A DNA stretch of 59,879 bases, taken from NCBI RefSeq assembly GCF_000485595.1, contig NW_014578254.1, positions 9,280 through 69,158 on the forward strand, read 5' to 3'. Position 1 is the stretch's first letter; each line of letters starts with the position of its first letter. Made by a program: the position numbers and the translations under genes. Shown here piece after piece: positions 40,650-51,908 of this stretch. The notes below the pieces were generated by a model. The model did not search any database and was not told where the DNA came from. It was given only the letters and a program-made list of their open reading frames with translations. The stretch comes from Priapulus caudatus. Taxonomy: Eukaryota > Priapulida > Priapulimorpha > Priapulimorphida > Priapulidae.

Positions 40650-43520
40650 CTTTGTGCTTGTTTTATGAACAGCTTATCTTATTCTGTGCTTTCTTCGAGG
40701 GCAGCTCCTGCTTTCCCAATATCCAAACAGACGGAGGTCAGGTCACATCTCAGAAATTGGCGATGTATGAAAGGTAGAGCACGACAAACCTCATCACCAA
40801 ACCTTTTTGTATCAAAATGAATGTTCCAATAGAATACTTTGTTGTCGGTTTTTCCTGACCTAAAAATATGAGAAACCTGGAACATTGGATCTGGCATTCG
40901 ATGACCAAACAGTAATATTAGAATGTTCAGTGCTCCTCTCCAATGACATGTGTAATGGCCAGCTGTGCATGATGGGGTCAATGGCTGTCTTTGCTAATGG
41001 AGTAAAGCGGCCACACCCCCGCGTCGGCATCGCTGCCTGGAGGGTTCTGATTCCCATTGCATTGCCATTCTTTCACTGAGAAGTTCAATGAAGTCTCTGT
41101 TTATTCTCTGGAATTTGTGAGGAAATGTTCCTTCTTTGATTTCAGTGGCCATGTGGCCAGTTGAATGCTGCACCTTAGGGCCAACAACTCCCTTTGACCG
41201 CCTCTGATGAGTTACCTCTTTAGTTGACGGTACCACTGTATCCATCAAAATGACAATATGGATTGTTGAGTGGTTGTTAAGATGAGTCACAGTATTTCAC
41301 TGTAATCATATCAAATGTTTCACCCTTACCAGGGTAGTCGATAAATCAGAGACGCACATCTCAAGACACTGTGAACTCTGCCGTTCTGCTCGGCTTTGCT
41401 GGTTGTTCATTTGATATTATTTTTGCAAATGCATCTGCAAGCTGTGGCTTATTTGGCCCTCTCGTTTCAAACACCTTCCGGTTCAAAGAAGAGCAGGTGC
41501 GATGTGCTGACAGCTCATACTTGAGTAACTCAATCAAGACTACAGTCATTGTTGCTTGGCCCTATAATCACCAACTTCTGAAATAGGAAGTTTGAATGAG
41601 TCAACTTGAGACCTTCTCTCCATTCGATGACAACACCTTCTGACGTGTTTCCACCTGGTCTTTCTTCCGAAATGAAAAACTGAAATTGCATCCTGTCTTC
41701 CATTTGACTAATCTATACTCTTCCCCATTCTTACTGCTTTATGTGGATTGGCAGATCTGTCTCACTTACTCCTATGGCTATTTCCGTAAAGATCCTCGCT
41801 ATTTCCCAAATGGATCTGTATGCTTGAAAAAACCGTTTTGGGGGGGCCGCCAAAGGGGGGGAATCCCGGCTCAGCATCTTTCTGGTCTCTTAGCTTTTCC
41901 GGGCATGTTGTCATGTCTTAATGTTGTCCACTCGTACTGTATTGATTCCTGTTAATTCTCTGCCATCATTTCAATTTATTTCAGATGCAAACAGGCATTG
42001 CCCAAGAGCCAGCCGGTTCGCTGATCTATCATGCATGACCTCGCCTCACGTAAAGCACCACCGGTTGTCTTCAATGATCGCATTTTAGCTACGGCTCTAT
42101 TTACTAGAATCTGCGTGGTAGTACTGCCCCAAGAACGATCAGTCCTGCGGACAACCAATTAGGTCCTGAATCATAATTTGTTTGAATAATCTTGGTTTTG
42201 ACATGTGTTTGGAGATCCAATCTATCTTGTATGTGAGATATACACAGATTTCGCCATAGTGGCGACGTGTCCAGGTTGCCTGGCCCATAGAATGGAAGCA
42301 TCTTCGGGAGGCTACTTAGTAGAGCATTGCATGTGTCCTGTGCGAAGGCACTTTTGAGTAATCACAACCGCAGCGAGATCAAAACCATGCTTCATACTAT
42401 TGGACCCACAATTTGCCTGTTGGACTCTTGCCTTCGATCTTGTGTTTTTCTGCTCCATTTGTCTTATAGCTACGTTGTGTTAGCTCTCATCAGCAGGGTC
42501 AAGTGGTTATTTCTCATCAAGAGTTTCTAAGAAGGGTGTCAAACGTCTCAAGAGCTTCTTTAAACGAACGGCCATTAAAATGTCCACGTCAGGATTTTGT
42601 TGATCTCTGATTCCATCCAGCTAGGGAAAAAGAGATGCCATATTGCTCTTTGCGAGCCACCACCAGGGCTTAGAGAAGCATCCATCAGAAGCATGGGCCA
42701 CGTATTAGCTCTGTGCATATGCTTTTCTTGCTTAACACGTGCGTTCAACTGGATGTCCGCATAAACGATTCCAACACATCTGTATACGCCCAGATGATTT
42801 TCATCACATGTCGATTGCTGCAAGGAAACTTCAGTGATGGAGTGAAATTCTGCACAAATTGCAGCTCTATCCTCTTGAGGGTCACTTCCTTCATTCTCCC
42901 TTTGTTTATTGATCGCGTTCTTTGCCTTTCACCACAGTTGGTGTGTTGATCAAAGGTGATGACAATGCACAGTCCATATCGCCTTAATCTCCTCAGCAAC
43001 AAAGTGAAGAGTGAAGAGTTAACTCAAATCAGTTAGGTCCATATCTATCAAGGAAATGGCATAGATGGCTTTCCAGTATGAACCCACATCTGTAAACTGC
43101 CTGCATCATACCCGACAAACTAGCCGATTTGATCTCACATGGCCCAAGATACTTTGCCAACAAGGTGTCAAGTTCTCTGGCACTCATCAATTGCAACTGA
43201 TGATTCGCGTACCAATTTTCTATACAGCTAAACTGAAGCATCTGCTGATAGCATTTTCTTCTGTAGCTACTTGACCACAATTTCTTAGCATTAGCAGTAA
43301 AGCCACTCTCATGGCAAGTTTATTCTTGGTACAACATGTTTTTGTTCGATTCCTGCGGCCTTGAAGCACAGAATCTATCCCCTTTCCATGGAAGGTACTC
43401 GGCGCCCGTCCATAGATCCGTATGTTGTGATCACCATTGTCAGCGATATTAATGAGTGAAGTGTCCAGCAGTCGCGTATAGGCCGTTCCTTGAAGATTCG
43501 CCATTGTAATGGGCATCATA
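40650..43520 (-). pseudogene. DNA-X protein, uncharacterised invertebrate family (GCDxTS type)
   Basis: Blocks appear on the - strand in the expected order: an N-terminal region (43029-43519), VVRRTDRSWG with MRSLKTTGGALREA (about 42100), MDTVVPSTKEVTHQRR with NRDFIELLSERM (about 41100-41250), ILILLFGHRMPD and finally ALPFIHRQFLRCDLTS (about 40700). From memory, a common invertebrate repeat-borne family has similar motifs in this order (R-S-KTTGGL-RGRG, a D-F-L/E-L-F block, DTDVLVL, HAFTGCDTTS). Single-base shifts break the frame. It could be the transposase or a nuclease partner; no biochemical role is known to me. Confidence 0.62.
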
Positions 43521-43529
43521 TCTATGTTA

Positions 43530-44760
43530 TGACGTTATGGTCACGAATTTGAATGGCGGCCATTTTGAAATTCCTAGCATGGCCGCCACCGGACTGATAA
43601 TGATTTTAATTGTAATGGGTTTCTTGACCCCGATTTAAGGTGGTTTAGACACCAAAGATCTAGTTCTATGGTGAATATTAGCTGAAAATATGAAAGATCT
43701 AATGGATTTGAATGCGGCCATTTTGAAAATACAAGATGGCGGCCACTCGACCCCGATAATGATTTTGATTGTAAATGCCGTTTTCTTGACCCCGATAATG
43801 GTTGGTGTAGACACCAAGATCATAGTATCTATGTTGAATATTAGCTGAAACTATGAAAGATACTTGGATTTGAAATGGCGGCCATTTTAAAATACAAGAT
43901 GGCGGGGCCACGACCGCATAATGATTTTTGATTGTAATGGGTTTTCCTTGACCCCGATAGTGTTGTTTAGAACACCAAGATCTAATGTTTTTAGGTTGAA
44001 TATTTAGCTGAAATATGAGAAGATAAATAGATTTGGGATGGCGGCCAATTTTTGAAATCCAAGAATGGCGCACCGACGATAATTGATTTCGGATTGCAAT
44101 GGGTTGTCTTTGATCCCGATAATGGTTGGTTTAGACACCAAGATCTTTGTTTCTATGTTGAATATTAGGTCTGAAATATGAAAGATAATAGATTTGAATG
44201 GCCGGCCATTTTGAATATCTAAGATGGCCGCCCACCGACCGATAAGGGTTTTGATTGTAATGGGTTTTCTTGCACCCGATAATGTTGGTTTAGGAACACC
44301 AAGATCATGCTGCTATGATTGAATATTAGGCTGAAATATAAAGTAATAATGTCGGATGTTTTCGAATGGTGGCCATTTTTAAATTCAGATGGCGCCCAGA
44401 TACCATGGCCGGATGGCAGATGCGGTACCGATCTCCTCTGAATGTACAATCTAAACTTACCGTCATATCGCAATTTTCATGCTGTTTTTGTCAAAAAAGC
44501 TTGCCACAACATTCATCTTGGATTTTTTGGCTCTTAGCTCCTGTAACTATCTAAGGACAAACTAGCCTCAAACTTGAAAAATGGCGGCCATTGTTGGATT
44601 TATGCTACATTAGGCCAGTTTCCCTGTTGGTCGATTTTGGGCGATTTTGCATATTGAAGTTTAGGTAGGCGTCTAAATCAACACTTCCAACAATAAAAAC
44701 CTAACTGCTTGCAATTTTGTTCCAGGATACGCCAATAATTTTCATATATTTGACTGACTA
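43530..44760 (-). repeat. DNA-X right arm, inverted units
   Basis: About five units (starting near 43545, 43705, 43875, 44035 and 44200) are inverse copies of the left-arm units, with ATGGCGGCCATTTTGAAA, AATACAAGATGGCGG and TGATTTTGATTGTAATGGG. A 350-bp terminal part, 44400-44760, pairs with 39177-39530. Confidence 0.9.
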
Positions 44761-44763
44761 ATA

Positions 44764-47700
44764 AGATCGCGAGGTATCGTCATAACTCCGTTTCGCCAGT
44801 TTTTGCCTTCACGCCGTGCGCAGATCTTCATGCTTTTTCAACATGGAGCCGGTTTGGGCGTTCCACTTCACGGCATTCGGCCTGTGCTGGCCCCCAACAT
44901 GGCGTGACCTTCGGATAGGCATCTTGTTGTTCATCTCGACAAGAATTCACGAATGTCTCGTGCTCCTCTAAACTGGTGGTCCGTTGTCGCTGGTGTGAAG
45001 CGTGAACGCGTAAGTCCGTGACTTGCAAACATCTTACTTAACCAGCCTCGATCATGCGCTTCGCGGTCACTGATATCGCTGATCTCCGCTTCAATCAGCT
45101 ATCTTGGAAGTAGTAATCTACGAACGACAAAATACAATATTCTCCTGTCGGGCATCCGCGTCCTAGTAGGTCGATGGCGCTAAGTCTTGCACTATCCCGC
45201 GGTGCAGTTCGGTTGCGCAATACTGGTCCGTCGGCGTGCGCGTCTAGCTACTAGCTGACTCGCTTGACAGGCTCGCGACAAATTTCTCTACATCTCTTGT
45301 CCAGACCTGGCCACCACACTTTTGTGCGGAGCGGCAGTTTTGTGCCGCGACATCCCCACATGACCTTCATGAGCAATGGCAGTTACCTTTGGCACGCAAA
45401 CTCTACCGGGATTACCATTTCTGGTCTCGCATCACGATGTTTGACCAATGGTGCACAGTTCCTTCACCACACAGGTAAATATTGGCACAGTGCGGCGTTC
45501 CCACTGCGCCCGTCTCGATGGCATTTCGAACGTGTGTCAGTTCGATTGTTCTTGGCTGCTACCTCCTCGCACTTCTCGGTGGTCATGCCTGGGAAGTTGC
45601 TTCATTGCCGACGAATCTTACATATTCTTCCGGCCTCTTTCACAGCCTGTTTGCGTCGGGTGCTCATCTGTTTTCAACAGGACCGCGAAAGCGGGCTCCG
45701 CTATCATCTTAGTTCCGGCCACTGTGTACACTGCGAACTCATACGCGTTGTAGACGGAGGACCCATCTCTCGATCGAGCACTATGCGCGTTTTGACTTTG
45801 GCGAGTAGATTACCTCTAACGGCTTGTGGGTCGTCAGCCAACGTCGAATTTCAACCATACACGTATGAATCGAATTTCTCGCACTCCATACAAGCTGGCA
45901 GCAGCTTCTCGCTCTGTCTCGCTGAATAGGTCTCTCCACTGCACTCGAACTACGCGTTGCGTATGCAATGACAATTGTCTTTGCATGTACGTCGAAGCTG
46001 CCCAGAGGTCTCGGCATTGCTCAATGTTTGTGTCTGTTCAGAGCTATGAATGTACTGTCTCTGTTCCTCGCCCAAACCCACAAATGCGTTTCGCCTACTT
46101 CCGAGTCAGTCTACGCAGTGGCTTCGGCAGCTGTCGCCGAAGTTAGGTATATACCTGGCGCTGTAGTTCCACGAGACCGAGAAAGCCTTCTTAGTTCGCC
46201 TATGCATTCGCCTGTTCTCGTGCTTCCGCGACCGCTTTTACCTTTCTCCCGGGATCAGGATTTACTCCCTTTCTGACAGCTATTGTGTCCATCAAATACC
46301 AACTCTAGATTTGCAAACAACTCGCATTTCTGCCAATGCACGTCAGCCAGCCGCATTTCTAAGTCTCTCGAGTAACTTGGTTACACTATCATAGTGTTCC
46401 TCTACAGTTCTGTGCGTCGCACGCAATATTATCGGGCGCGACTTTTATTCGCCCGACACCGGGGATTCCCTGCACCACCTTGCGGATCTTCGTTCTGGAA
46501 TATTATCGGATGCCACGTTAATTCCGAACATTAAACGCTTGTACCTGTATAGGACCTACGCTGCGTCCAAAATGTTCGTAAGGCTTCCGTGAGTCAGGCG
46601 TGCAGTTCTAACTGATGATATATCCCACGTCAGATCGAACTTCGAGAATACCCTTACTTTTGTTCATATCGTTGTAGCCAGCTTTTCAGTAGTGCGGTAT
46701 TCGGGTGCGTTCACGCATTACTGCCTGGTTGACGCGTCTCATGTCACGCAAATTCTTATGTCGTCGTTCGCTTTCGCGGCACTATTACCGTAGGAGTGAC
46801 CCACTCTGTCGCGTTCCTCACTGGCTCTATTATGTCCGTCCTCTACACGTGCCTCTATTTTTCTTCTCTACCTTTTCCTCAGTCCAATGTGTGTTCGGCG
46901 TACAGCGCTGAGCAACCGGTTTAACCGAAGGATCAGTGTTTAACTCTACCTGGTGACTTAGAGTTTGCCCACACCCTCGTTAATGCATCCCATTAAACTT
47001 CCGTTCTTCAAAGTTTGTTTCGCCTTCAATCGCCGCGGAGTTAGCGAACTCCGAGTGTGGTGATATCTGAGACACCAACGAGGTTATATATCTTCCATGT
47101 ATCTTCAGGACCTGCTAGCTCGTGCGCCTGTTTAGACCTAATAAGGAATACCCTTGGCGTCGATCACAACAAAGACCGCTCTTCGTCACTTTTTGCTGTC
47201 TCCTATTGAAACTTCAGATTTAAATGTTCGATCGTTTCAATGGCTCTGTGCACCCATATTGCAAAAGTGATTTCGGCGGGTGTGCGCCAGTACTGGCAGA
47301 ACACAATATGACGCCATGACTTTTCAAATCTGTCCACGTTTCTCCTTGTCTATTGACCGGTTGACACTGGCTCCCGACAGTCTTCACCAACATGTGCAAT
47401 GGCACGCCACGCCACATTGTACTTTCACTCGCCCCGTGTTTGATTGTCACCGTATTTTAAATGGTACCTAGCCTTTGTTTGGTCGCCGGTGTTCTCACTC
47501 TTGCTGCACTCCCATCAGTATGCACGGCATTCACACTGCTTAGATTTGCAAACTTTGAAGAAAGTGGTCCATTTTTTGGCAACTTGTCACTTCTTGCCGT
47601 TTGCGCCGGGCCGCACTGGGGTCACTGCCATGAATGTCTCCTTCAGTACCGCATCTGTAGCGCGTTACCTGTTGCTTGTTTACGGGCACTCCCTTGCTGT

Positions 47701-48450
47701 TACGGCACTAGCCACTACTGCACTTACCTGACTTGCGCACCCGAAGCTCACTTGTGTTCACACTGTCTCTCCCCTGTTGCACCAGCCACTGTGGTGTTGG
47801 GCGCCCATCTACCCCTCTCTATTCTTCTCACACTGGGCAGGCGAAAGATCAGGTGCACGGCCAGAGTCAGTTCTTCCCCTTCCTCTTCAGGAGCCTACGC
47901 TCTTAGTGTACGGTGATGTTACATCGCCACAAGCAGGGCCATCACGATATGTGGTTTTCTGTGTCGCGCTCCCGTCAGTTAGCAGTCATTGAAGTTTGCG
48001 CAGGTCTAGTAGAAAATTGGCTGGAATGTCTCGCCCTTGATTGGCTCTGCCAGTGTTAAACAATTTGTCGTGCGTTACGGCACGTTCACCTGCGGCACGG
48101 AAATACCTGTTCATGTGCTGTTACACATGGGGGTGATAGTCGCTTCACCTCCCCCCTTCTGCGTGTAAGAGTGGCGAAAATGTCGTTGCACCTCAGTGGG
48201 CCAGTTAAGTGTAACAACGCAAGGTGCTCTCCTTCTCTGAGCGTAATGGTCTCGGTGCGCGGATATGCTGCTGCATTCCTTCCATCAAGTCTTCAACTAT
48301 TAGGTCCTTTCCCATCAGCAAGACAATCAATGCCCTCAGCATCGTGCACCAGCCGGTGTGCCTACTGTAGCCGGGGTCCGCGTGTAGCATTCAAACGGCT
48401 GAATGCCTCTCTTACCACCGAATTCGTCTCCCATAGTTTCGAAACGAGCG
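44764..48450 (-). pseudogene. Gyp-5 copy A gag-pol
   Basis: Recognised mainly through copies B and C. RNase H is seen as HKPLEVIYSPKS near 45800; the RT region and gag lie to the right. Indels about every 30-50 bases prevent a continuous frame. Same order as B: integrase at the left, gag at the right. Confidence 0.7.
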
Positions 48451-48461
48451 TGGGTGCGTCG

Positions 48462-48476
48462 TTCACCTCGTCGCCA
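48462..48476 (-). other. Gyp-5 primer-binding site
   Basis: On the - strand TGGCGACGAGGTGAA follows the LTR end (TTATTACA) after 0-2 bases. The same site is at about 57405-57419. The tRNA is not identified. Confidence 0.55.
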
Positions 48477-48611
48477 ATGTAATAACTGCTGATGATTATG
48501 GATTTAACCACTTAGGCCAATAATGTACACGACAGATTATGTTTGTTAACCTCGCTGGTCAGCCATTTATTCCAAGAGAACCTTCCCACAATGCAACTGT
48601 TTGAACATAAC
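48477..48611 (-). repeat. Gyp-5 5' LTR (inferred, ~135 bp)
   Basis: Bounded by TGTTA-type and TAACA-type ends around TTATGGATTTAACCAC and GTACACGACAGATTATG. Only 5' copies (here and 57423-57561) were found, so the extent rests on the terminal inverted bases and the primer site. Confidence 0.45.
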
Positions 48612-48982
48612 AATTAGAGCAATCATTGTGTGATAGCAGAATACTACAATAGATACAAACATTTCTTCCCCATTTCTTGTTGGCATGGACCAGCGAATAA
48701 AATGCACTGGGACGGCGGGCGAATTTGCCCTCATTAGGTTCGAAATCGCCCCTGAAATATTGATGATGATCGAGGGTAATTTTATCATGCGTATTATGAG
48801 AGTAAAATTTCCGACTGTTCCAGTGGAAACTCGAGAACCATAAGGCAAATTGGGAAGGCAATAATTACATAAATTTTACGATTAAAAAGTATAGCCATCG
48901 AAATGTCAAAAGTAGCCCCCGAGAATTTTGGCCACTTAGAAAAAAGAGCCCTCGAAAAAAAACTGCACTCTTTTTTCTCTAG
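48612..48982 (+). other. ABCA intron 7, distal part
   Basis: Unique sequence between the Gyp-5 LTR and exon 8, ending in the polypyrimidine tract CTCTTTTTTCTCTAG. It is repeated almost unchanged at 57562-57933. Confidence 0.8.
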
Positions 48983-49198
48983 GCGAGTATGGACAGAGGC
49001 TGCATCCATTGTTCTGCCTGAAGCGATCGTACTGGTTCCCATCCGTGAGGCCAGGAGAGACTAGCAGCCTGCTGAGAGATGTCCCCGCCGTGGACTACAC
49101 CGACGCGGCCAACTTTGACAGAGACATCGAGCCAATCTCTGATGAACTAAAAGATAAGGCGGCAATCCGGATCGTGAATGTCAGCAAGAGTTTCAAAG
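48983..49198 (+). CDS. ABCA3-like exon 8 (linker to NBD1)
   Basis: Acceptor TTTTTTCTCTAG. The first two bases complete Gly, giving GEYGQRLHPLFCLKRSYWF, the P-G-E-Y-G…SYW segment that follows TM6 in ABCA proteins. An acidic linker (DRDIEPISDELKDKA) leads to AIRIVNVSKSFKG, the first strands of NBD1. It ends TTCAAAG|GTTCGA in phase 1, a donor of the same GTTC type as exon 1. Confidence 0.93.
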
Positions 49199-49763
49199 GT
49201 TCGATAAATCTGTTTGGCTGATATCGGTCTCGTTAGTCATGCACTAAGTTATGCTACTAGTACTATATTATGTAGTGTGTTAGGGTATTACATTATTAGC
49301 TTATATTATTAGGTTATATTAGCTGGGTTCATGATGCAAGTCTTGATTGTGGTGAGCTCACGTTGTTGGCAAAATGACACTCTTAGATGAATAATCAGGT
49401 GCACCAAGGGTTAATATACCACTGGACCTGTTCTCACAAATTTCGATGGCATTTCTGGTAATTATATCGTCTTGCTGTAGCACATTGCAGTTGTCATTGT
49501 TAGCATGTTGTGCCGCAATGTTAAAACATGCTTAAACACTCTGGGCACTGTGTGAAAATATATACATTAGTTGTAGTGATTCCCGAAAGAGGGCGAATGT
49601 AAAAATTTAGTCATTCTAATTACAACATGGTTGTTCCGTGTTGTGAAATTCACCTAATCGGGCACCTAAAGAAAGGTTCGTGCATTTGTGAAATTGTCTA
49701 CCTCTACGGTTTACTCGTAATTTCTTACACGGTCCTGATGCACTGCCATACGTCCCGATGCAG
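49199..49763 (+). other. ABCA intron 8
   Basis: No mobile element recognised. Short TTATATTATTAGG repeats near 49290-49320. Confidence 0.7.
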
Positions 49764-49907
49764 CTCAAAACAAGGAGGTGACGAGGGCAGTCGATGGTCT
49801 CTCCCTCGACCTCTATGAAGGTCAGATCACAGCCCTACTTGGACACAATGGAGCTGGCAAGACCACTCTCATTAATCTTCTGACAGGACAGATGTGTCCC
49901 AGCACAG
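49764..49907 (+). CDS. ABCA3-like exon 9 (NBD1 Walker A)
   Basis: Acceptor CCGATGCAG, donor CAGCACAG|GTATGG; phase 1 in and out. The product runs [39 protein letters not shown] and ends [15 protein letters not shown] is the Walker A loop that binds ATP phosphate; the sequence before it has the A-loop/β-strand pattern of ABCA NBD1. The Q-loop, signature and Walker B must be in later exons. Confidence 0.93.
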
Positions 49908-50514
49908 GTATGGCCAAATGTGCACATGCACTCGCGGAACATATGGTCGTGTGTGTAAATACTGACCATAGATATGGTTGTGTGTATAAATACTGACTGT
50001 AGGTATGATTGTGTGTGTAAATACTGACAGTAGCCAGTGTAGGTATGGTTGTGCATATAAATACTGACTGTAGGTATGGTCGTGTGTGTAAATACTGACT
50101 GTAACCTGTAGGTATGGTTGTGTGTGTAAATATACTGACTGTAGGTATGGAATTGTGTGTGTACTGACTGTAGGTACGGTCGTGTGTGTAAATACTGATC
50201 GTAGGTATGGTTGTGTGTGTAAATACTGACTGTAGGTATGGTTGTGTGTATAAATACTGATCGTAGGTATGGTTGTGTGTGTAAATACTGATTATAGGTA
50301 TGGTTGTGTGTATAAATACTGATAGTAGGTATGGTTGTGTGTGTAAATACGTGTGTGTAAATGCTGACTGTATAGGTATATGGTTGTGTGTGTAAATACT
50401 GACTGTAGGTATGGTTGTACGTGTGTGAAAATACTGACTGTAGGTATGGTTGTGTGTGTAAATACTGACTGTAGGTATGGTTGTACGTGTGTGAAAATAC
50501 TGACTTAGGTATGG
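49908..50514. repeat. 31-bp minisatellite in ABCA intron 9
   Basis: About 19 units of ~31 bp with core ATACTGACTGTAGGTATGG then TTGTGTGTGT. It begins inside the splice donor (GTATGG), so the first unit contains the donor itself. A 244-codon - strand ORF across it is a by-product of the unit. Confidence 0.95.
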
Positions 50515-50973
50515 TTAGTGTTTTGAAGTCTGTTGTAAGTTTATCGACTTTCTTCTGTCGGACCAACACGGTGTCAACCCGGGTGCTATGTCGCTCTCCC
50601 TAGCGTTTCCTTGCTGCGTCGGCGTAGATTTTCCTCCAATCTTCTTCTCCCAGTCTGCTGTCCCTTCATTTCCCCGTCGTTCGGCACGAATTGACGGAGA
50701 GTTCTGGAAGTTTCGACCGAATTGCTCTGCCGAAAAACAAGTGTCGCCTGGCGGTTTTCCAGTAACGCTGTGGCGGAGTCGTGCGATAAGATCGGAGGTA
50801 TGTCACTAACTCCGTTCGCCAGTTTTTGTCCTCAGCCTGTGGCGATCTTCATGCTTTTCAACCATGGAGCGGTTTTGGCGTTCCACTTCACATTCGGCCT
50901 GTGCCACAATGGCGTGACCTTTCGATGGATTATGTTGTTCTCTGACAAGAATTCACCGAATGTCTCCTTTGCT

Positions 50974-51360
50974 CTAAACTGTGGTCCATTGGCGACTGGT
51001 GATACTGAACGGTAGTCCGTGACTTGCAAACATCTTACTTAACAGCTCGATCATGCGCTTCGCGGTCACTGATGTCGTGATCTCCGCTTCATAGTATCTG
51101 GAGTAGTAATCTACGACGACAAATACATATTCTCTGTCGGCGCCTCGTCCTAGTAGTGTCGGATGGCTAAGTCTTGCCACTTCTCCGGGTGCAAGTTCGG
51201 TTGGCAATACTGGTTCCGGTGGTGTCGGTCTAGCTACTAGCTGACATCCGCTGCAGGCTCGGACAAATTTCTCTACATCCTTGTCGAGACCTGGCCACCA
51301 CACTTTTGTGCGGAGCCGGAGTTTTTGTGCCGGACATCCCCACATGACCTTCCTGAGCAA
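50974..51360 (-). pseudogene. Gyp-5 copy B integrase fragment
   Basis: The longest clean Gyp-5 frame: the end of the zinc-binding domain (KVWWPGLDKDVEKFVRAC, CSGCQ) and the start of the core with the first catalytic Asp region VFVVVDYYSRY and, later, SKMFASHGLPFSI. The second Asp and Glu are lost to frame breaks. Confidence 0.8.
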
Positions 51361-51683
51361 TGGCAGTAACTTTTGAACGCAACTCTACCGGGATTACCAT
51401 TTTGGTCCCTCGCATCACGATTTGACCAATGAGTGCACAGTTCTCACACCACAGGTAAATATTTGGCACAGTGCGGGTTCCCACTCGCCCGTCTCGATGC
51501 ATTTTCGAACGTGTGTCAGTCGATGTCTTGGTGTTGAGCACTCCTCGACTTCTCGTGTGGTCATGGCCCTGGAGTTGCTTCAGTTGCGACGAATCGTTAC
51601 ATATTCTTCCGCTCTTTCCACAGGTTTGCGTCGGGGTGCCTCAATCTGTTTTCAACAGACGCGAAAGCGGGTCCGCTATCATC

Positions 51684-51908
51684 TTAGTTCTCGGCCACGT
51701 GTACAACTCGGAACTCATACGGTTTGTAGACGGAGACCCATCTCTCGATCCGAGCACATTGGTTTGACTTTGGCGAGTAGATTACCTCTAACGGCTTGTG
51801 GTCCGTCACCAAGTCGAATTTCAACCATACACATATGAATGGAATTTCCGCATGCCCATTACAAGGGCCAGAGCTTCTCGCTCTGTCTGTTGAATAGCGT
51901 CTCTCCAC
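51684..51908 (-). pseudogene. Gyp-5 copy B RNase H fragment
   Basis: [17 protein letters not shown] and RIERWV mark the C-terminal half of gypsy RNase H. Confidence 0.75.

Larger units (their letters stand above)
39177..44760. mobile_element. DNA-X: 5.6-kb DNA transposon with long compound inverted termini
   Basis: Left end TAGTCCAGTTCAATATATTG and inverted right end TAGTCAGTCAAATATATGAA are imperfect TIRs. ATA flanks both sides (39174-39176, 44761-44763). At 50783-50790 the same retroelement reads GCGATAAG with a single ATA: an apparent empty site. Each arm is about 1.2-1.3 kb, a terminal part plus 5-6 tandem ~170-bp units in opposite orientation. The 3-kb middle encodes one - strand protein. 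I cannot assign a named superfamily. Confidence 0.82.
38771..48611 (-). mobile_element. Gyp-5 copy A (- strand), split by DNA-X
   Basis: Two pieces, 38771-39176 and 44761-48611, match 50515-54250 as one uninterrupted run, so this is a single retroelement cut by DNA-X. On the - strand the order is short LTR, primer site, gag, protease, RT, RNase H, integrase. The 3' LTR was not found. The sequence differs from its copies mostly by single-base indels, so reading frames cannot be trusted. Confidence 0.75.
23335..49907 (+). other. ABCA3-like ABC transporter gene, partial (nine exons)
   Basis: Nine exons with consistent phases (2,1,0,2,0,0,1,1,1 at successive exon ends) encode about 526 residues of the first half of an ABC subfamily A full transporter. 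The luminal loop between TM1 and TM2 is about 200 residues, which is short and points to the ABCA3/ABCA-short group rather than ABCA1. Such proteins move lipids across membranes of lysosome-related organelles or the plasma membrane. Introns hold at least seven mobile elements. The N-terminal exon, the rest of NBD1 and the second half are missing. Intron 7 is about 12.8 kb and intron 4 about 7.6 kb, both inflated by insertions. Confidence 0.9.

Noticed and set aside
49908-50514. CRISPR-like regular repeat
   Set aside because: The whole 31-bp unit repeats with no unique spacers, in a eukaryotic intron; it is a minisatellite.
49835-50569. 244-codon - strand ORF rich in HTYSQYLHTQP-type repeats
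   Set aside because: It is the antisense translation of the 31-bp minisatellite and part of ABCA exon 9. The unit lacks stops in this direction; the noisy copy at 58826-59653 shows the same effect.
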